DNA of 64,000 bases, from contig CM019823.1 in the NCBI GenBank assembly GCA_009763385.1, positions 27,247,668-27,311,667 on the forward strand, written 5' to 3'. The DNA comes from Coix lacryma-jobi var. lacryma-jobi. Its lineage: Eukaryota > Streptophyta > Magnoliopsida > Poales > Poaceae. The notes beneath the pieces are model-generated. The model saw only the letters and a list, made by a program, of their open reading frames with translations. It was not told where the DNA came from and did no database searches. Position numbers and translations under genes: made by a program. Numbering within the stretch: the stretch's first letter is position 1; each line of letters starts with the position of its first letter. Below are positions 61,795-64,000 of the stretch, piece by piece.

Positions 61795-64000
61795 TGAAAC
61801 GACCCACGATTTCCTCGAAGGGAAATCCGCAGATACATCATAATGTGATAGTCCAAAAGTCTCAACCATCACATTATAATTATTCAGTTGTTACCATAGT
61901 TCATACAACGTGGAAGTACAAATTACAAGTCATACATCACATGAAAACACCACCTAGTACAAACTATATTGGTAACGCACACCTATCGACGCGCTGGAGT
62001 CGGCGTAGAGCGTCGGCGAGTGAAGGCTCCTCCTTTAAAGGCATGATCAAAGTTGTTGTAGCAGCGGGCGAAGACTCCGTCTTCGTCTTCATCTTCTCAT
62101 CCAACTTGCGTATAGGAAAAAGGCTTCTTTCCACCATCTAGCTTCCACCATCGCCGCGGTAGAAGTCGTTCAACCTGTCGTTAATTTTCAGTACGGTTTG
62201 TACTGGCCACATTTTCCCATCCTATGCTTGCATTTGCTATGTGGTATGTGGAATGCAAGGGTAGAGTAAAAGGAATCTATTTATGGCTGTAGTTTTCCTA
62301 TGCAGGTAATCAATATTTTATAAATATAGTCATCAAGTTTTACCCCATATACCCGGCCACATGGCCTTCCATTCGGTCATCGACCGAACATCCGGCCACA
62401 CGGCCATCCATCCATCCATCCCATCCACACACATCCACACATCTCACCACACTCGCACTCTCTAGGCGGCAAGGACGACTCCCACTCGCACTTGCCTCAA
62501 CGGCCAGCGCCAGACCTATCAACCCAGGGGGAGAAGAAGAAGAAACACCTCTCACTAAGTCCGGGGGACTCTGAGCACCATAGTGTTGTCCATGACCGTG
62601 GACAGGCTATACGTATAGATCGATCGACTCTGCAGAGCGTGTACGCCTGGAACCACAGGCTAGCTATCCTCGACGATCCGGCTCGTCTAAGCTGATTCCG
62701 AACTCCTCCTAATCCGCAACGATGCCATCCTACCACTCAGCCCTGGGGCACCCCGGTGGAGATCCACTGTAACGCTGAGACTGTGAGACGTGGATCCTGG
62801 CGTACCAAATAAAACACCACGTTGTCTTAGGAGGGTGTGGGTCTTCAGCCCTTACCTCCCTACACTTATCACCTTCCAGCCTAGCAGTAATGGCATCGTT
62901 TCGCCCAGGGGGTAGGAACGGTTATGTGCCCATACAAGAACAAGTGGTGCGCACGAAAGTACCATGGCCGGTAGCCCCAGCGCAATAAGTCCTAAGGACT
63001 GAACAGGATATCTCCTCCTTGGGGCTTCCATCGCCCCCGTGCTGACACAGCACCTCTATCCCGGGGATTCGTCCCACGAAGACACTCCTCCCCAGGACCT
63101 CTTCTCAAGATCACAATGTACCCGCCACAGGTACTCCCCAGGGGATGCCCAGGTCACATCCCCTCGGCAAGACTCGTCACCGGACTCGTCGTAGATCCTG
63201 TCCAGTCGACTCAACCCTCACCACACGCACCCAAGACACACGCCAAGATCTCCCCAAGTCATCATCCCGTTATCACGGCACCACGTGCCTTAGCCACCCA
63301 GAAGCAACATCCACCAAGCATCACATCACAGATATAATGCGTAGTAGAAGCGAGAGAGTAGCAAGTATGTAAAGTAAGCGGTGTCTAGCCTAACAGCGGG
63401 TGTGCAGGGAAAGGGTTGCGTCAAGGTATAGGCTTCACAAGCAATCTAACATGCAACCTATCACAGTTCATTTGCAAAAAGTAAAGCACTAGCAGCTACA
63501 TTATTGCATGTCTAATAGAATTCTACGAGGTTGGATGGGTTGTGGCACCTGTTACGTTGTTAGTCCAAGATCTCTGATGTCCTCGTAGCCATTCTCCTCG
63601 GGTCCTGGTGTCGCCCTCGGTCTTCTCCAGGGGGGTCCAGATCGGCCAACGTTGCTCCCGACACAACTACCTCGTGAGACCAGCAAACAAGACAAAAGGG
63701 CAAATCAAAACACTGACGCGACAGCTAGACTCAAAAAGACTCGTTGGACACTAAACTGAGAAAGGACTCAGCCCTCGCGGAGGACATCCGATCCTCGGGC
63801 TCGAAGGGACGAGGGAGCGGATGCTTGCTAAGCACAAGCTCAAGTCACACCTTGCCGTACTTCCCGGGCCAACCGAGTCGACTATACGGCTCAAGTGAAA
63901 TGGTTGAGACCTGATCCTGACTTAAGCAAACATCCTGCAAGAACAACACTAGCCCTCACGAAGCGAGTTCGTTTTCCTCGGCTTGAAAGAGGCGAAGGAG
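61795..64000 (-). mobile_element. Element F: LTR retroelement or solo LTR, minus strand, incomplete
   Basis: Begins TGAAACGACCCACG exactly where the E LTR breaks off; CCCGG (61790-61794) is the presumed target duplication, with the partner outside the window. Read on the minus strand it ends ...CCTTCGAGGAAATCGTGGGTCGTTTCA, loosely like the end of the E LTR (CCTTCGAGATTTCCGGACTAC), so it is probably the LTR of a Tekay/Del-like element in minus orientation. No gag or pol motif occurs in the 2.2 kb present; the short ORFs are not convincing. Whether it is a solo LTR or the 3' LTR of a whole element cannot be told. Confidence 0.6.

Noticed and set aside
62340..63372. Several short ORFs in element F
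   Set aside because: No domain or family resemblance, inside a probable LTR.
1..64000. tRNA, rRNA or organellar insertions
   Set aside because: Only tRNA-complementary primer binding sites were seen; no cloverleaf-type gene, rRNA or plastid/mitochondrial gene was recognised by eye. A tRNAscan-SE run would settle it.

Overview
The window is nuclear DNA of a grass, most likely a panicoid/andropogonoid species such as sorghum, sugarcane or a relative. Evidence: intron-rich plant genes with GT-AG splice sites, GC-rich first exons, short grass-type MITEs between genes, and a large nest of plant LTR retrotransposons. There are no bacterial or organellar features. Species identity is an inference.

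Layout: about 1-12.4 kb is a small gene island with three host genes, all on the + strand: a Peter Pan-like (Brix domain) ribosome biogenesis gene (158-3179, 6 coding exons, 347 aa), a small single-exon membrane protein gene (4695-5087, 130 aa), and an SR splicing factor of the SF2/ASF-like SR30/SR34 type (7852-11963, 13 coding exons, 286 aa). MITE-like elements sit between them. From 12.9 to 15.5 kb lie two non-autonomous hAT-like DNA elements (one with a perfect 8 bp target duplication) and the 3' end of a minus-strand LINE.

From 15528 to the end the window is one nested stack of LTR retrotransposons. The base is element A, a Sirevirus-type Ty1/copia element on the minus strand starting at 15528 and running past the window. 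It is split three times: by B (18578-31453, same family, plus strand, TSD GCACC), by C (35731-46921, a gag-protease-only Ty3/gypsy derivative, TSD ATCAC), and by E (47249 onward, an old Tekay/Del-like Ty3/gypsy element). C contains a solo LTR, D (40195-44130, TSD CTTTC). The 3' LTR of E is cut at 61794 by F, which leaves the window. A's open frames can be followed across B and C, which confirms the order of insertion.

The least ordinary content is in the retroelements. (1) E carries, ahead of gag, a roughly 343-codon frame (now with three in-frame TAGs) whose N-terminus closely imitates the histone H3 tail and whose C-terminal half is a coiled coil. (2) A and B share a third gene after pol, about 680 codons, with a conserved central domain. 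It is preceded in both copies by the same palindromic GGTCGGTA-n-TACCGACC motifs and a TATA box as are found in the LTR, which suggests that it has its own promoter. (3) The LTR palindromes sit in ~110 bp units that differ in number between B's two LTRs. All retroelement genes here are broken by stops or frameshifts; none looks active.
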